Positions 9,248 through 22,441 of a stretch of 25,626 nucleotides of DNA are shown one piece after another (position 1 is the first letter of the stretch; each line of letters starts with the position of its first letter). The notes under the pieces are model-generated. The model was given only the letters and a program-made list of their open reading frames with translations, was not told the origin of the DNA and did no database searches. Where the stretch lies: assembly GCA_001579985.1 (NCBI GenBank), contig LRSR01009083.1, positions 1 through 25,626 on the forward strand, given 5' to 3'. This DNA is from Hypsibius dujardini. Taxonomy: Eukaryota; Tardigrada; Eutardigrada; Parachela; Hypsibiidae. The position numbers and the translations under genes are program-made.

Positions 9248-12200
9248 GCCTCTCTGCCTGTTTGTTTGTCTGTCTGTCTCTCTTTCTGTCTGTTTGTTTG
9301 TTTCTGTTTATCTGTGGTTGTTTTTGTCTGTTTTTGTCCATTTGTCCGTCTGTCTGGCTGATGTCTGCCGTTCGTGTCTCTCTGACTGTGTGCCTGCATG
9401 TCTATGGTTTCCTTGATCGACAGATCCACGAGGTGGACGTCGACCTCCTCTCCAGTTTTCTCACCTTCGAGACGCTTTTCTCCATCTGCAAGCGCGACGA
9501 AAAATCCCGCATCTCCCGTCGACCATGGCAGAACGCGATTGCCGGGCCTTCCCTGATGACGTCCTCGGTGATCGCCGTCCATCCGACCGTGCCCATTCCG
9601 AGCAGCACCTTCGACGAGAACGCCGACATCCTCGATTTCCCCTTCGACATCCCGCGACTGATTAGCAAGTGCCAGCGCACCCGAATGCTCTTTTGCAGCT
9701 TCCGACAGAGTCGCCTGGCCAAGAACGTCGACGAGTCCAACGAGATTCTCTTCCGCTACTTCCTGGCCTCGGTGCGACGGCTGCACGCGAGGGAGGTGCA
9801 GCTAACCAAGGAGGACTGTGCGGCGCTGATGAAGGTGCTCCATGATGGAGACGGTGGGCCGGTCAGTCAGGTGGCGTCGCTGACGTCCAGTTCGACGTTT
9901 GAGGAGGAGTTGCCGCCGCTGGCCAGGCAGATTCCGTCCGGCTTTAATGCTGCGACTACGGTGGAATGGAAGGCTTTCGTCCAAAAGCTTGCTGGTACGA
10001 AGCGAAGTTGAGTCACTCCGAAGCGAAGTTGATTCGGACACTAAGCATGCTTGTAAATAGGAAGTGTATATACTTTTTCAATGTTTGCGCTAGATAACAT
10101 GCTCTTCGTCACCTTCATCCCGGCGTCCTACGCGCACCTCCGCCACGTAAATCTCGCGTTAGACCTCCCGGACGTGGAGGCCGTCGGCGACTACAGCAGC
10201 CTCAGCACCGGCGTCCAGAGCGACTCCACCGCCGTCTCCCACGGCGAGGGCGACTCCGAGACCGGGGAGGAGTTTGTCACGTCGCGGCGACCCTCCGCAC
10301 TGCCCGTCCCGGTCTTCCTCTTCCACTGCACCTTCGAGTCGCTGCAGTCCGCCATTGTGGATGAGCGACCGCTGAGTCGCAAGTCCAACATGGAGTTTGA
10401 CCTGACGAAGAACTTCAACTGCGTGTACGATCGCATGAGCAAGCGCGTCAGCGAGTGCCGACCGGATGAGTCCGCCGGCTCGGACCGCGCCTCTTCCTCC
10501 ATGCGGTCCGCGTCCTTCTCCATGCGCACGCACAAGGACAACAGCAAGCTGTTTGTGGTGTTTGGCGCGCTGGAGGACGCCTTTGCCAAGGCCTTTGTGC
10601 AGGGAGTGTACAAGAGCCTGCATTTGGGATTGGATGTGAGTGCTAGGGGATGAAAATTAATAAATTAAATTAATGAATCGCCTTGCTCGCCGACGAGTGA
10701 TCCGATGACGTCGCAGTTCGGCATGCCTGTGTGCGTCGCAGAGTAATTCATCGTGGGCTCGTAGTGTCCTTCTTCTCCCGCTCCACCTCCGTCGGCTGGG
10801 TCAAGCTCGCTTCGAAGCGAACGGTGGGTTCGATGATAAATCCTTTCCCTGCCGGGCGATCGATGGCAATGATGTCTGCCCGTCCGCACAGCAGTCCACT
10901 TCGTAGTCCCCTTTCCCTAAGGGCCGGGCCTCGCAACACGGTCGTGACGTGAATTGCGGAGTACCTCACCTTTTTGGGCATTTGCCGAGGACGTGAAAGG
11001 GTCTCAATCTCTGTCCAATCCTGAGATCTCCCCAGGTGTCTGTCCCCGCTCCTGTCTGTCCCCGCTCCTGTCTGTCTCCGCTCCTGTCTGTCCCCGCTCG
11101 TGCCTGTCCCTGCTCGTGTCTGTCTCCGCTCTTGTCTGTCTCCGTTCCTGTCTGTCTCCGCTCTTGTCTGTCCCCGCTCCTGTCTGTCTCCGCTCGTGTC
11201 TGTCCCCGCTCGTGCCTGTCCCTACTCGTGTCTGTCCCCGCTCGTGTCTGTCTCCGCTCGTGTCTGTCCCCGCTCTTGTCTGTCCCCGCTCGTGTCTGTC
11301 CCCGCTCGTGTCTGTCCCCGCTCGTGTCTGTGTCTGGGACTCGTATCTGTTCGTGGAGTGCTCTACCTGCGGCGCTGTTCGTCAGCATCTTCAGACGGGC
11401 GATCCATTCCGAGCTCGATGACTTGCGAGTGCAGTTGGGATGCAGTTTTAACTCTTGTTCTCTTGCTAAATTGTGTCATCGTTGAAAAAGTCGCGAATCA
11501 ATCCACCGATCGCTCGGCCTTTTGAATTAGACGACAACCTGTCCGTTAGATTAATTGGTCTGTTATTTATATTTAGTCAGATTTGATTTTGTAATTGATT
11601 GTTGAGATTTTTGTTTCGTTTTCGCAGGTGGATCCGTACGACATCCAGACAGCTTCCGACGGGCTCTGTGACGAAACGCCGATCGACCTCGACCTGACCA
11701 CCTTCATCAAAGCCATCTGCGAGCACTTTCGCGAACTGACGAGCCGGCGAACTCGTCGCCAGTCCGGCAACCGGAAATCCAGCGAGGGCGCCAGCAGCAT
11801 GTCCCAGCTCTACCCGCGCCCACCGGCGGAAACACACAGCTCAATCCGGGAACAATTCAAAATGGCCGTCTCCGGCTGCCTCAAACACTCCGCCAACCGA
11901 CCCGAAGTCTTTTATTTTGCCCTGCCCGGTTTTCACGATTCCAACGGCGGCGGTGAAGGAGCCTCCACCTCCGAGGTTAGTTTAATTTAATTAGAATTAA
12001 TTAAATTAAAATTAAATTAGATTAAAATTATTTTAGTTTAGTTTAAATTAAATTAAATTAAAATTATTTTATTTTAATTAAAATTAAATCAGATTAAAAT
12101 TATTTTATTTTAGTTATTTTATTTTATTTTAATTTATTTGTTTTTATTTGGTTGAATTAAATATTTATATTAAATGCTAAATTATTTAAATAATCAATTT

Positions 12201-12786
12201 AATTAGCTCCTAACTAAATAGAAATTTCACATTTTTTATTTTTTATTTTAGTTACGTAATTTAATTAATTTGCTATTTAAATATTAATTATTAGCCATGT
12301 AAAATGTGTGATTTAGTTCAGTTAATTGTTTTAATTTTTATTTTAATTATTTAAGCGTATTTTGTTTGTTTAAGAAATTTGTTCTTTTTGCTTAGTCACT
12401 AATTGCTTAATGAATTGGTTAATTCGTAGGTGGACATGAACAGCTCGGACGTCAGTGAGAGTTCGGTGGAGTTCCGGTTGGATTCCGTCTCTGCGGGCAA
12501 TTTACGGGAGAGCGTGAGTGGGATCAGCGAAGCCGAATCGTTGGGTCAGGGCTTCTTCAAGGGCGGCTCGGGGGACTCCAGCCGGTCGGTGTTTGGCTCG
12601 GAACATTCCGCGACGACCGCGGAGCGGGACATGGAGGAATATGATGAAAACGAAGAGGGCGAGGAAGACGAAGATGGACTCAAGAGTCCTCTCTTTGTGG
12701 AGTTCTTTTGCAGTGTTGTGCTGAGTGAGAGCAAGAAGCAGCTGGGACATTTCGCTGTGAAAGACCTACCGACTTGTCTGAGTAAG

Positions 12787-12832
<46 letters not shown>

Positions 12833-12901
12833 CCTGTCTGCCTGCTTGCCTGCCTGTTTGTCTGCCTGTCTGTCTGTCTGTTTGTCTGTCTATCTGTCTG
12901 A

Positions 12902-12932
<31 letters not shown>

Positions 12933-12999
12933 ACTGTCTGGCTGCCTGTCTGTTTGTCTGCCTGTTTGTCTGCCTGTCTCTTTGTCTGCCTGTCTGTCC

Positions 13000-13032
<33 letters not shown>

Positions 13033-14389
13033 CTATCTGTCTGATTGTTTTAGCTGCTGTCGGTTTACCGGTCGTTTTCTTTTCTCCATATATACAGACG
13101 AAATCTTGACGGTTATTGACTCCAAGGGCGACCTGAAGACTCTGGACCTTCACGATATCCAAATTCGCTTGGAGGTCCTGTGTCTGTACCTTCCGGATGA
13201 GCTGAAAAACATTCCACCTCTGGACGGCCGTACCGCCATACGAACGATCTCTGGCGGGAGTAGTGTCAACAATCTACGCGGAAGCGATTCCGACGTCTCC
13301 ACCATCCATGAAGGGTATTTTGAGATGTATTACCGCAAACCCGATCACGTAGCTGTTTGTTGAAGCAACGAAAAACGAACATAAAGTATCACATGAATTT
13401 AAAAATGTTTTTGAGCATCGATTGTTTCAGGAGCACCGCCGTCTCGGAGGTGGGCGACCTCATCCAGCTGCCGCTGGAGCAATCGGAGAAAGTGCGCAAC
13501 ATGGTGGAGAGCCTCAAGTGGCACTTGCAGGACGAGATCGCCTACATGCTCTCCAAAGGGGAAGGCATGCCGTCCGAGGAGAACCTCCGCCTCGTGGTGG
13601 ACCACGTCCAGCACGCCACCTCGCGGAAACGCTTCACCTGCGTGGAGCAGAAAATCCCCTTGAAGTTCGTCTTCAATGTCGAGCAGAGCTTCGGGATGTT
13701 CATTGAACGCTTCGAGAAGTCCGTCATCTCGGGCTTCGAGAAGTCCGTCATCCCGGGCTTCGAGAAGTCCGTCATCCAGCGCTTCAGATTCGTCAAGGAG
13801 GGCGAGTTCTACTGCTTGATCAGGTGTCCTACCTCGCCGCAGCTGGCGCGACGGCGTCTTCCCTCGCAGCAGTATTTGACCGACGGCATGGCGGAATCGT
13901 TGGCGAAGGTGCGCGCGAGGAGCCCTTCTGTGGACTCTGAGCTGCACCCGGCCGGTCAGCGGAAACGGCACACCGCCCCTGGTGCCCAGGGTTCCCGGCG
14001 TGCCAGCCTGCCGGTGTACACGTTGAACCGCGAAATGCACGGCATCGTCAACCCGGTCAACAACGCCGACATCAAAGCCATCAATCGCATGCCCTCCATC
14101 CGGGACAGCAGTGTGACGGATGATGAGGCGTGCGTGTTCGAGGGCGGAGAGGTGGGCGATCCGGGCTATGATGCGGGGAGTAGTGAGTCGGAGGAGGAGG
14201 AGCAGGAAGTGAATGAACCGACGGAGGAGACGCCTGCAAGAGGGCAACTACCGGAATTTTGGTTGATCTTACGGTTGACATCTAGCGAGGCTGGGTTGTT
14301 CTTCCATGTCCGAGAATCAGAGAGTTCTGCAGGCAAGACGGTTAAACAGCTCTTCTGCTGGCGTCTTCTACGCTCATCTGTCTTCTACG

Positions 14390-14422
<33 letters not shown>

Positions 14423-14460
14423 GCCTACTTGCATGCTTTGCTGCTTGTCTATCTATCTGT

Positions 14461-14506
<46 letters not shown>

Positions 14507-15401
14507 CCTACTTGCATGCTTTGCTGCTTGCCTATCTATCTGTTGTCTGTCTGGCTGTTTGTCTGTGTGTCTGACTGCCTGTCTGCTTGTTTGCCTGTCT
14601 GTCTGTGTACTTTTCTGTCGGTTGATCTGTCTCTTTGTATATTTGTCTGATTGCATATCTGTGAAATTGTCTGTCTGTCTTTATTGCCTGCCTGTCTGCC
14701 TTGGTAGGGACCTTGATTTGCTGTCTGTGTCTGTCTGCCTAAAGTTATTTTTTATCCTGTTTGCTGTAGAGATGGAAAAGTATCGTGAACTAATCGACGA
14801 AGTAGCACGCAAGATCAAATCCGCTGCCAAGGTGGTCAATCAAGTGCTCATCCTGAAGGACCTCCTCGCCACCCGGCGTTGCATCAACCTGCTGGAACAG
14901 GAGACCAGCGACGAGTTGTGGAAGGGTTCCGGCGGGCCTGGCGGCGACAAACTTAACAACCCCGACGATGGGGATAACGAGGCAGCCGATAGCTCCTACC
15001 TGCAAGCATCACTGACCTTTGCTCCGGGTTTCTTCAGGTGCGACGTCGTGTATGAGCATGAATTCATCATCCATCCGCGGTTGAAGGTCGGGCCTGGCCG
15101 AGTGGCGTCGCGGGCCGTGAAGGCCTTGTCTGATACGCTGAACAAATTTGCCGTAGTCAATCGGCAGAACATGTTTGTGCTGGAGGACACCGGAAAAGAT
15201 CCAAGTAAGGCAGACAAACAGACAAGCAGGCAGACAAACAGACAAGCAGGCAGGCAGGCAGACAGACAGACAAACAAACAAGCAGACAGACAGACAGACA
15301 AACAGACAAGCAGACAGACAGTCAAACAGATAAGCAGGCAGGCAGGCAGACAGACAGACAGGCAGACAGGCAGACAGGCAGACAGACAGACAGACAGACA
15401 G

Positions 15402-15436
<35 letters not shown>

Positions 15437-16462
15437 GGACAGACAGACAGACGCAAACACAGACAGGCAAGCAGGCAGTCATGCAGGAAGATAGATTGAT
15501 AGACGGATTTCTGAATTCTCTTTTGCTTTCTTGCTTTCAGGCTCCATCTTTTATTTCCGTTTTCAAGAGAAAATTGTGGGACGCCGAATGACTGGCCCCT
15601 CTCTTGAGGACTCGTCCCAGCTCCGCGGCTCCTCCTCTGCGAAAGACCTCGAACAGACCCCCACCGGATCCCTTCTCGAGTCGGAAAACCTAACACCTCG
15701 CTCAGCGGTTGCCCTGGACGAGATCGACGTGGCCGGCTGCAATACCGCCGCCACGAAAAATGACACGATCATCTTCTCCTTCTACGGCATCTGCGACGTC
15801 TCTGGGCAGATCTCCACCGACCTGGTCACGGTCCTACAGAACCGCCTCGATGAAGCCGTCCTAGAGTCCCTCAACATGAGCCTCAGCCGCAACACCATGC
15901 TGAAGCTGAACGCGGACGATGTGCGCTTCATCCAGCCGGTCAAGTCGGAGCCTGGGGAGATCCTCGAGCTTGAACTCCCGGCGGCGACCACGGCGACGCA
16001 TGCCGATCTATTCCGGGTCTTCCACTATGTGCTGCAGAATCTTTGTGGGTTTTTACACTGCCCCAAGTACGGAGACTTCGATGTTGACCGGCATTTTCAT
16101 TTCATGGACGCCAAGGGAAGGTGGGAACCGGCGGATGATGAAGCGTCCTTTCTGTACCGCGACGCTGGCAACCGGGGCCTGGCGTTTATATATGTGGTTT
16201 TGAGCTCGGAGAAAGCGATGGTGGGGGATGATGTGTCGATGATGCCGGATGGAGGATTTTTGGAGAATCTGAAGGAGTTGACGACCGTCTTCCCGGTCAC
16301 TTCAGGTTTGTCCTCTGTGGGTTATCGTCTGTCGATCTCTCTGGCTGCCTTGCGGTTGGTGTTTCTTTTCTTTTTATTCCATTGACCTCTTGGTCTGTCT
16401 GTCTGGCTCTCTGTCTGTCTGTCTGTTTGTCTGCCTGTATGTCTGTCTGTCTGTCTGCTTGC

Positions 16463-16509
<47 letters not shown>

Positions 16510-19136
16510 CCTGCTTGTCTATCTGTTTGTCTGTCTGTCTGCCTGTCTGTCTGTCTGCATGTTTCCCTGCCAGTCTATTTGTCTCTGTGTCTGTATGTAG
16601 GTACATATGTCTGTTTGTCTGTGCGTACTTGTATATGTGTGCTTCTCTGTCTGTCTCCGTGTCTGGCAATTCACAGTGTCTTTTCTGTTTGTTTATGTCT
16701 GCCTTGTCTGTCGGCATCATCGTTGACTTGTATTAGTGTTTAGTTGCTTGTCTGTCTTTCTTATGTGTCTGACCTTCATGATCTAACATCAACAGGTCAA
16801 GTGGCTCTTTGGCCGGCATGTCCGTCTCTGCCTTCGAATCTCTGTTCACCTGTTTGCCGTTGAATATGCCTTAACTTTCTGCCTTGTCTGTGTTTCTGAT
16901 CTACAATATCTCTCTGCATTACAGTCAGGTCCAGTGGATGTTTGCCTGACTGCTGAGCTGTATGTTCATGTCAGTGTGTCTCTGTTACTCTTGTCTGAAG
17001 TTGAATTTGTTTGAACTGTTTGTCCTGTCTGAAATGTCTGCTTGCAGTATATGTATCTGCCTGAACTGTTTGTCCTGTCTGAAATGTCTGCTTGCAGTAT
17101 ATGTATCTGCCTGCCTGCGAAAAATGTTGACCCATGCCTTCTTTTTCCTGTAATTAACAGGTGGTGATCTGAGCTTCCACATCTGGGAGAAGGGTAACAT
17201 CGACCGTACCGCACTCCGCGACAAGCTGTCCCACACGGTCCATCACGCCCTCCTCGACTACTGGATGGAGAAGTCCGTCGTCCCATCCCTCCGACAACAG
17301 CCCGGCGGAACGTCCCTCCCCGCCGCCAACTGCTCCCTCCTCCAGGCCTACCTCAAGATCGGTGTTGACTGTAAATGCCCCGCCTATCAGTCGAGCAGCT
17401 TCACCCTGCCGAGTAGACGTGCCGTCGATCTGATCGCCGAACAGATTGTCGGCGTGGTCAGCCAGCAGAATTTGAGCCTGAATGTCGCCGCGTTGATCAG
17501 CAAAGTGGATGAGGAGGTTGAGACCGACATCACCGAGGCCAAAATTGAAGGCCCCGCGTCGATCAAGGAACTCCTCTTACCGCGGGTGAAGAATTTAGTC
17601 CCGGGCACGTTCGTTTGCTGCCGGGTGCTGGGCATGCCCCCGGAGGAGGGGGATGTTTATGAGCGACGCACGCGGAGTGTCTCCACCGATGCGGCCGGAT
17701 GCGAGGACAAGGCCGCCAAGATGCGGACGCTCAAGCGGTTCCTCTCGCGGGTCGATCACATTGGATCGACGACGGTGCCGCGATCGCGGCTGATGTTTTT
17801 CCTCATCACTGATGTCCTTTGCCAGGTGAGTGCGGCGAGACATTCCGACCTGAGGGAGTCGAGACCTGAGGGAATCGAGACCTGAGGGAATCACATTTTA
17901 AGACAAAATGCAGTTACAATATCCACATTTCCCAATAATCAGCTACAGTTCAGACATCTTGAGGATGCTTGGGGTCCTCTTCACCAGCTGTGTCGTAAAA
18001 CAGACAAGAGAAACTATTCTGCGCCAGCTACTCCTTAAACTGATACGTCCGTAAGTTAGACTAAGGAAGTGATTGCCTGATTGGCTGATTGCCTGATTGG
18101 TTGATTGGCTGATTGGCTGATTGACTGATTGACTGATTGACTTATTGACTTATTGGCTGATTGAACAGAGTGGGAATTGAAGATTTATCTTCGTGTCCAA
18201 AGCTTTATTTAAACAGCCCTGGAAGGAGGGTGTCCGACTTCAGTGCGTGAGGAGGAATAGTGACGTAGGTCGTTTTTCTCCTTTTAGGTCTACCTCTACA
18301 ACTTTTCGCCCGACACCGCGACCGCCTTCGAGAAGGCTGTCGCGCGGTTGTTTGAATGGCACCACGAGCGTCACCGCTTCCTGCACAATGTGCTCCTACA
18401 GAAATGCGGCATCTTCCAGCCGATGGCCGTCTTCGAGAGCCGGCCCTCCGCGGAGGGGGCCTCCTTCACCGCCAGTCCGATGCAGGCGGACCTGCTCTTC
18501 TCCTACTCCAACGTCCCGACCCGCGACAACACGAAGAACCCGCACAACGCAAAATATAGCGCGATGATTCCCGGCTTCCACACGGTGATGGAGGCTGGCG
18601 TCCCGACGCGCCTCTTCGCCGACCCGGAGCGCGGCAACTACGACCCGGTCAAGTACCATGGGAAGCAGTTCCAGGAGATTCGCCAGCGGAAGAAGCGCGC
18701 CAATGAGGTGCGACCTTTATTGGTGACTGGAATATCGGATTTGAATTTGATTGGCTTATTAATAATATCATTTATTTAGTGATTAGAAATACGATTGTTT
18801 GGCGATGTTCAGTAATATCCTTTAACTGTGTTTGAACAACACTAGGTGCGAGCTCGGTTGTATGAGCTGTACGAGTTGTGGAGGGCACGGGATCGACGAC
18901 GGCCCGCCACGGAGGACTGGTTGACGCTGCTGAAGGCCAATGCGAAGGCGGCGCATTTCTGTGCCTCGCCGTTGCTATTCGATCCGCAGTGGCGGCGGAA
19001 TTTGAGCAATCGCTTCCCGGACCGGCAGCTGCAGTGTGCGACGCCGATTCATAAGGGAGGGAACTGCGCGCATGAGGATGAACCGGTGACGGCACCACCG
19101 CCCATGCCGCCTGGCACTGTAAGTCTCTGTATCTAC

Positions 19137-19213
<77 letters not shown>

Positions 19214-20087
19214 TGTCTGTCTGTCTGACGGCTAGCTGGCTAGTTGGTTTGATTGTCTATTAGTTTGTCTCCTTGCTTACCTCAGAGAGTATTGTTTGTG
19301 TGGAGTTCGATTGAACCTTTAATTTGTGGTTTTATACAGCGTTCCCGACATAGCTCCGGAGTACCGGTGAGCACGCCAAAAGAGAAGGTGAAGCCAGCCA
19401 CCGCAGCTGCCACAGAGCAAGCGCGTCGGATTTCTGGACCGACGCCCGACCAATTGTGGCACACCCAGATTCGCACTATCTTGATGACGGAATACGTCCA
19501 TTACCTTCAGATGCAGGGTTTCAGTGTGGTCTTTCTCGATCCACCCACTTCGCAGCGACAGTGAGTTATAGTTACTATGTCCGTTTGTCTGACTTTTTCT
19601 CTGTTTATATGTCTGCTTGTTGGTTTGTCTGTCTGATTACCTGTCTAGTTGTCTGCCTGTCTCTCTTGTTTGCTGTCTGCTTATCTGTCTGTCTGTCTGC
19701 ATGTTGACATAGCTGTATGCCCTCCTGTTGATGCATTCTATGATGTACTCAGTTATGATCCTGAGTACGGTTTTTGTTGTCTTCAGTGTGAAAAAGAGCC
19801 CACAAGGCACAACCCGGGCCACGTCAGGGACGTCTTCACCCACACCCGTTCCGATCCCATCGAACGTACCTGCGCCGATGCCACGTTTCACACCGGCCTG
19901 TACCTACCTGCAGCGGTGTGTTCCGGGAGGGATGATTCTTCTCGAGTTGTACTATTTCGAGCCATTTCTCTTTTCGCGGTTGTATGCGTTGGATCGGTGC
20001 AAGTTTTCCGATGACTATGCACCCGTTGGCGGCGATCCGGACAAGGTTCGTTTATGTTATTTGCGCAGGCAGATAGGCAGGCGGGGA

Positions 20088-20149
<62 letters not shown>

Positions 20150-20755
20150 CATGGAGACTGGCAGGCAGACACACAGACTGGCAGGCAGACATACAGACTT
20201 GACAGGCAGGCTGTGACTGACAGAGAGACACACAGACAAATACGCGCATAGTTATAGATTGTGATTCCAGGCACTGTTGAATTTGCAACGGGAAATTGAT
20301 CGACTGAAAGTGGCCATGCATATGCACTCCTTCCTGTACGATTTCCATCTGCGCCGTTTGATGGACTACCTCTCGGGCAAGCACCTCATCTTCAAGCAAG
20401 GCTATCATCTGGTGTCCTTTTTCGATGACTTTGGCAATTACTACCAGAAGCCACCCAGTTATGCAAAAAGCAGCTTTCAGTCAGGTAACACTGGTTGATT
20501 ACTTTTTTGAGTATACATGACAATACACTGTAGTGTCTGTTTTCAATGACAGGGACTTTGACCGTGCCGTGTGGAAGCCTCCCGGCCAGTCAACTATATC
20601 ACTACATTCTCACTCGCGACAAGCTCTACGGGCTAAATGCTGTTCGGATGTCTTCTGTTCAGCCGGATGATGAATCAGTAATATATCTGTCTGTCTGTTT
20701 ATCCATCTATCTATCTATATCTATCTATCTATCTATCTGTCTGTCTGTTTGTCTT

Positions 20756-20804
<49 letters not shown>

Positions 20805-22398
20805 GCGTCTGTCTGCTTAGTCTGTCTTTGGTTCTTCATGTCTGTCTGCCTCGTTGATTTGTTGCGTATTGATACTCCGTTAGCCGACTATTCTTCCCAG
20901 GATACCACATTCGCCCTGGCCTGCAGCGCCATCCCCTGCCCCGACCAGGCCTACGAATACAGCTTCATCGTATATGCCGACACCCACGAACCTCAAGCGC
21001 CCGGCAACTCGGAGCTCATTTTACGTTATTACATCATCCTCAGTAGCAAAGAGGATATGTTTTCGACCGATTACCTGGAGGAACGCTTCGGCTCCTTCAA
21101 GACACTGCCGCCGCCGAAAAAGGCGCGAACTTCCCTAGTTGAAGCTCCCGCGGGTGGCGTATCAGCATTCTCACTTATGCCGATTCCGGCTTCTTTTGAC
21201 ATTAAAGACCCCGTGCGAGAGGTATTAAGAACCTTCTTGGAATATGTCCTGTCTGTCTGTCTACCTGCCTATCTGTCTGTCTTTGTCTGTGTGCCTGTTT
21301 GTCTCTTTATCTGTCTGTCTTTCTCTCTGTCTATTTATACGTCTGCTTGTCTCTTTATCTGCCTGCCTGCCTGTCTGTCTGTCTGCCTGTCTGTGTCTGC
21401 GTGCCTGTCTGTCTCTTTATCTGTCTGTCTATCTGTTTGTCTGCCTACCCGTCTGTCTGACAGCTGGTTCTTTGAGTTTTGGACTTTTCTGCCTGTCTGG
21501 CTGACTGTACGCTTACCTGGCTTATTTTTCCCGTTTTTTGTTCTTCAGAATCTTCAGGATCGACCAGGTGTAATTCACGGCAGCACCGATAATATGACCG
21601 CGAAAGCCTCCCTCGTTTCCGCCTTCCCCGCCAATTTCCTCTATATCGGTTACTTCAGCCGGCTGGAAACGGAACTGCACCGGATTGTATTAGAACAAAA
21701 AGTTGTCTTGGAGAAGTTTATCCGCACTGTGCTTGCACGGGCCAACACCGACTGTGTGCGAGACACGTTGTGGCGACGTCTGACCTCCGTCGGGAAGGGC
21801 GTTGACGATGACGCAGCAAAACGCCGTGCTGACTTTGCACAGGCCCGCCACCGGGAGGACTCCGGCAGTGCGGGCCGACTGATGTCCGATTCGTACCGCA
21901 ATTCACCGGTACGTTTTTAAAATTGATTAATATTTAATAAATATTTGAAAGATTTTCTTAATCAAATTCTAAATCAAAAATTGTCTTTTGAATTCTTATT
22001 TATAATGCCCGATTAAATATAAAGAAAATATAAGATGAATAAAATAAGATATTTTTATTTAAATAAAGACGTGGCTTTTTTTACATGAAATAAACTTTCA
22101 TTACATACAGTCAATGCGCTGGCGATCACACTTGCTTTGTAGAAATTGACGCCGGCTGAATTTGAGGAACTGATCGCTCACGTGTACCGCGAGCCGGTCA
22201 TCAAGTGGGACCCGGAACTGTCCGTGTTCTTGCACGCCAATGCGTCGTGGTTAGATGGGCTGCTGGACACGCTGAAAACGAAGTATTGGGAGGTTCAGAG
22301 ATTTTTCGTCAGCCCGAGCAGCCAGGGATCCCTTCTGCAGACGCAACATCTGGTGGGTGCGGAGAACGCAAACAGGCAGGCAGGCAGGCAGCGCAGGC

Positions 22399-22441
<43 letters not shown>

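Larger units (their letters stand above)
10636..11627. other. SZT2 intron 29 (992 bases): retroelement fragment plus 16-bp minisatellite
   Basis: The longest SZT2 intron. It starts GTGAGT and ends TTTTCGCAG. It contains an antisense retroelement fragment (about 10670–10975) and a 16-base minisatellite (about 11036–11335), each listed separately. The remaining ~290 bases show nothing recognisable. Confidence 0.85.

Noticed and set aside
9031-10011. A single 326-codon gene
   Set aside because: It is SZT2 exon 27, repeat-filled intron 27 and exon 28 read continuously; start and end do not match any protein boundary.
10954-11525. Three overlapping + strand frames of 140–155 codons
   Set aside because: Artefacts of the 16-base minisatellite in intron 29.
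13315-13364. Donor CAC|GTAGCT at 13349 for exon 32
   Set aside because: It leaves phase 0, which does not fit the frame of exon 33 (LKWHLQDEI…); GG|GTATTT at 13315 does.
13821-13830. Possible donor AG|GTGTCC inside exon 33
   Set aside because: The reading frame continues open for another 180 codons into the SZT2-like LPEFWLILRL block, so no intron is needed.
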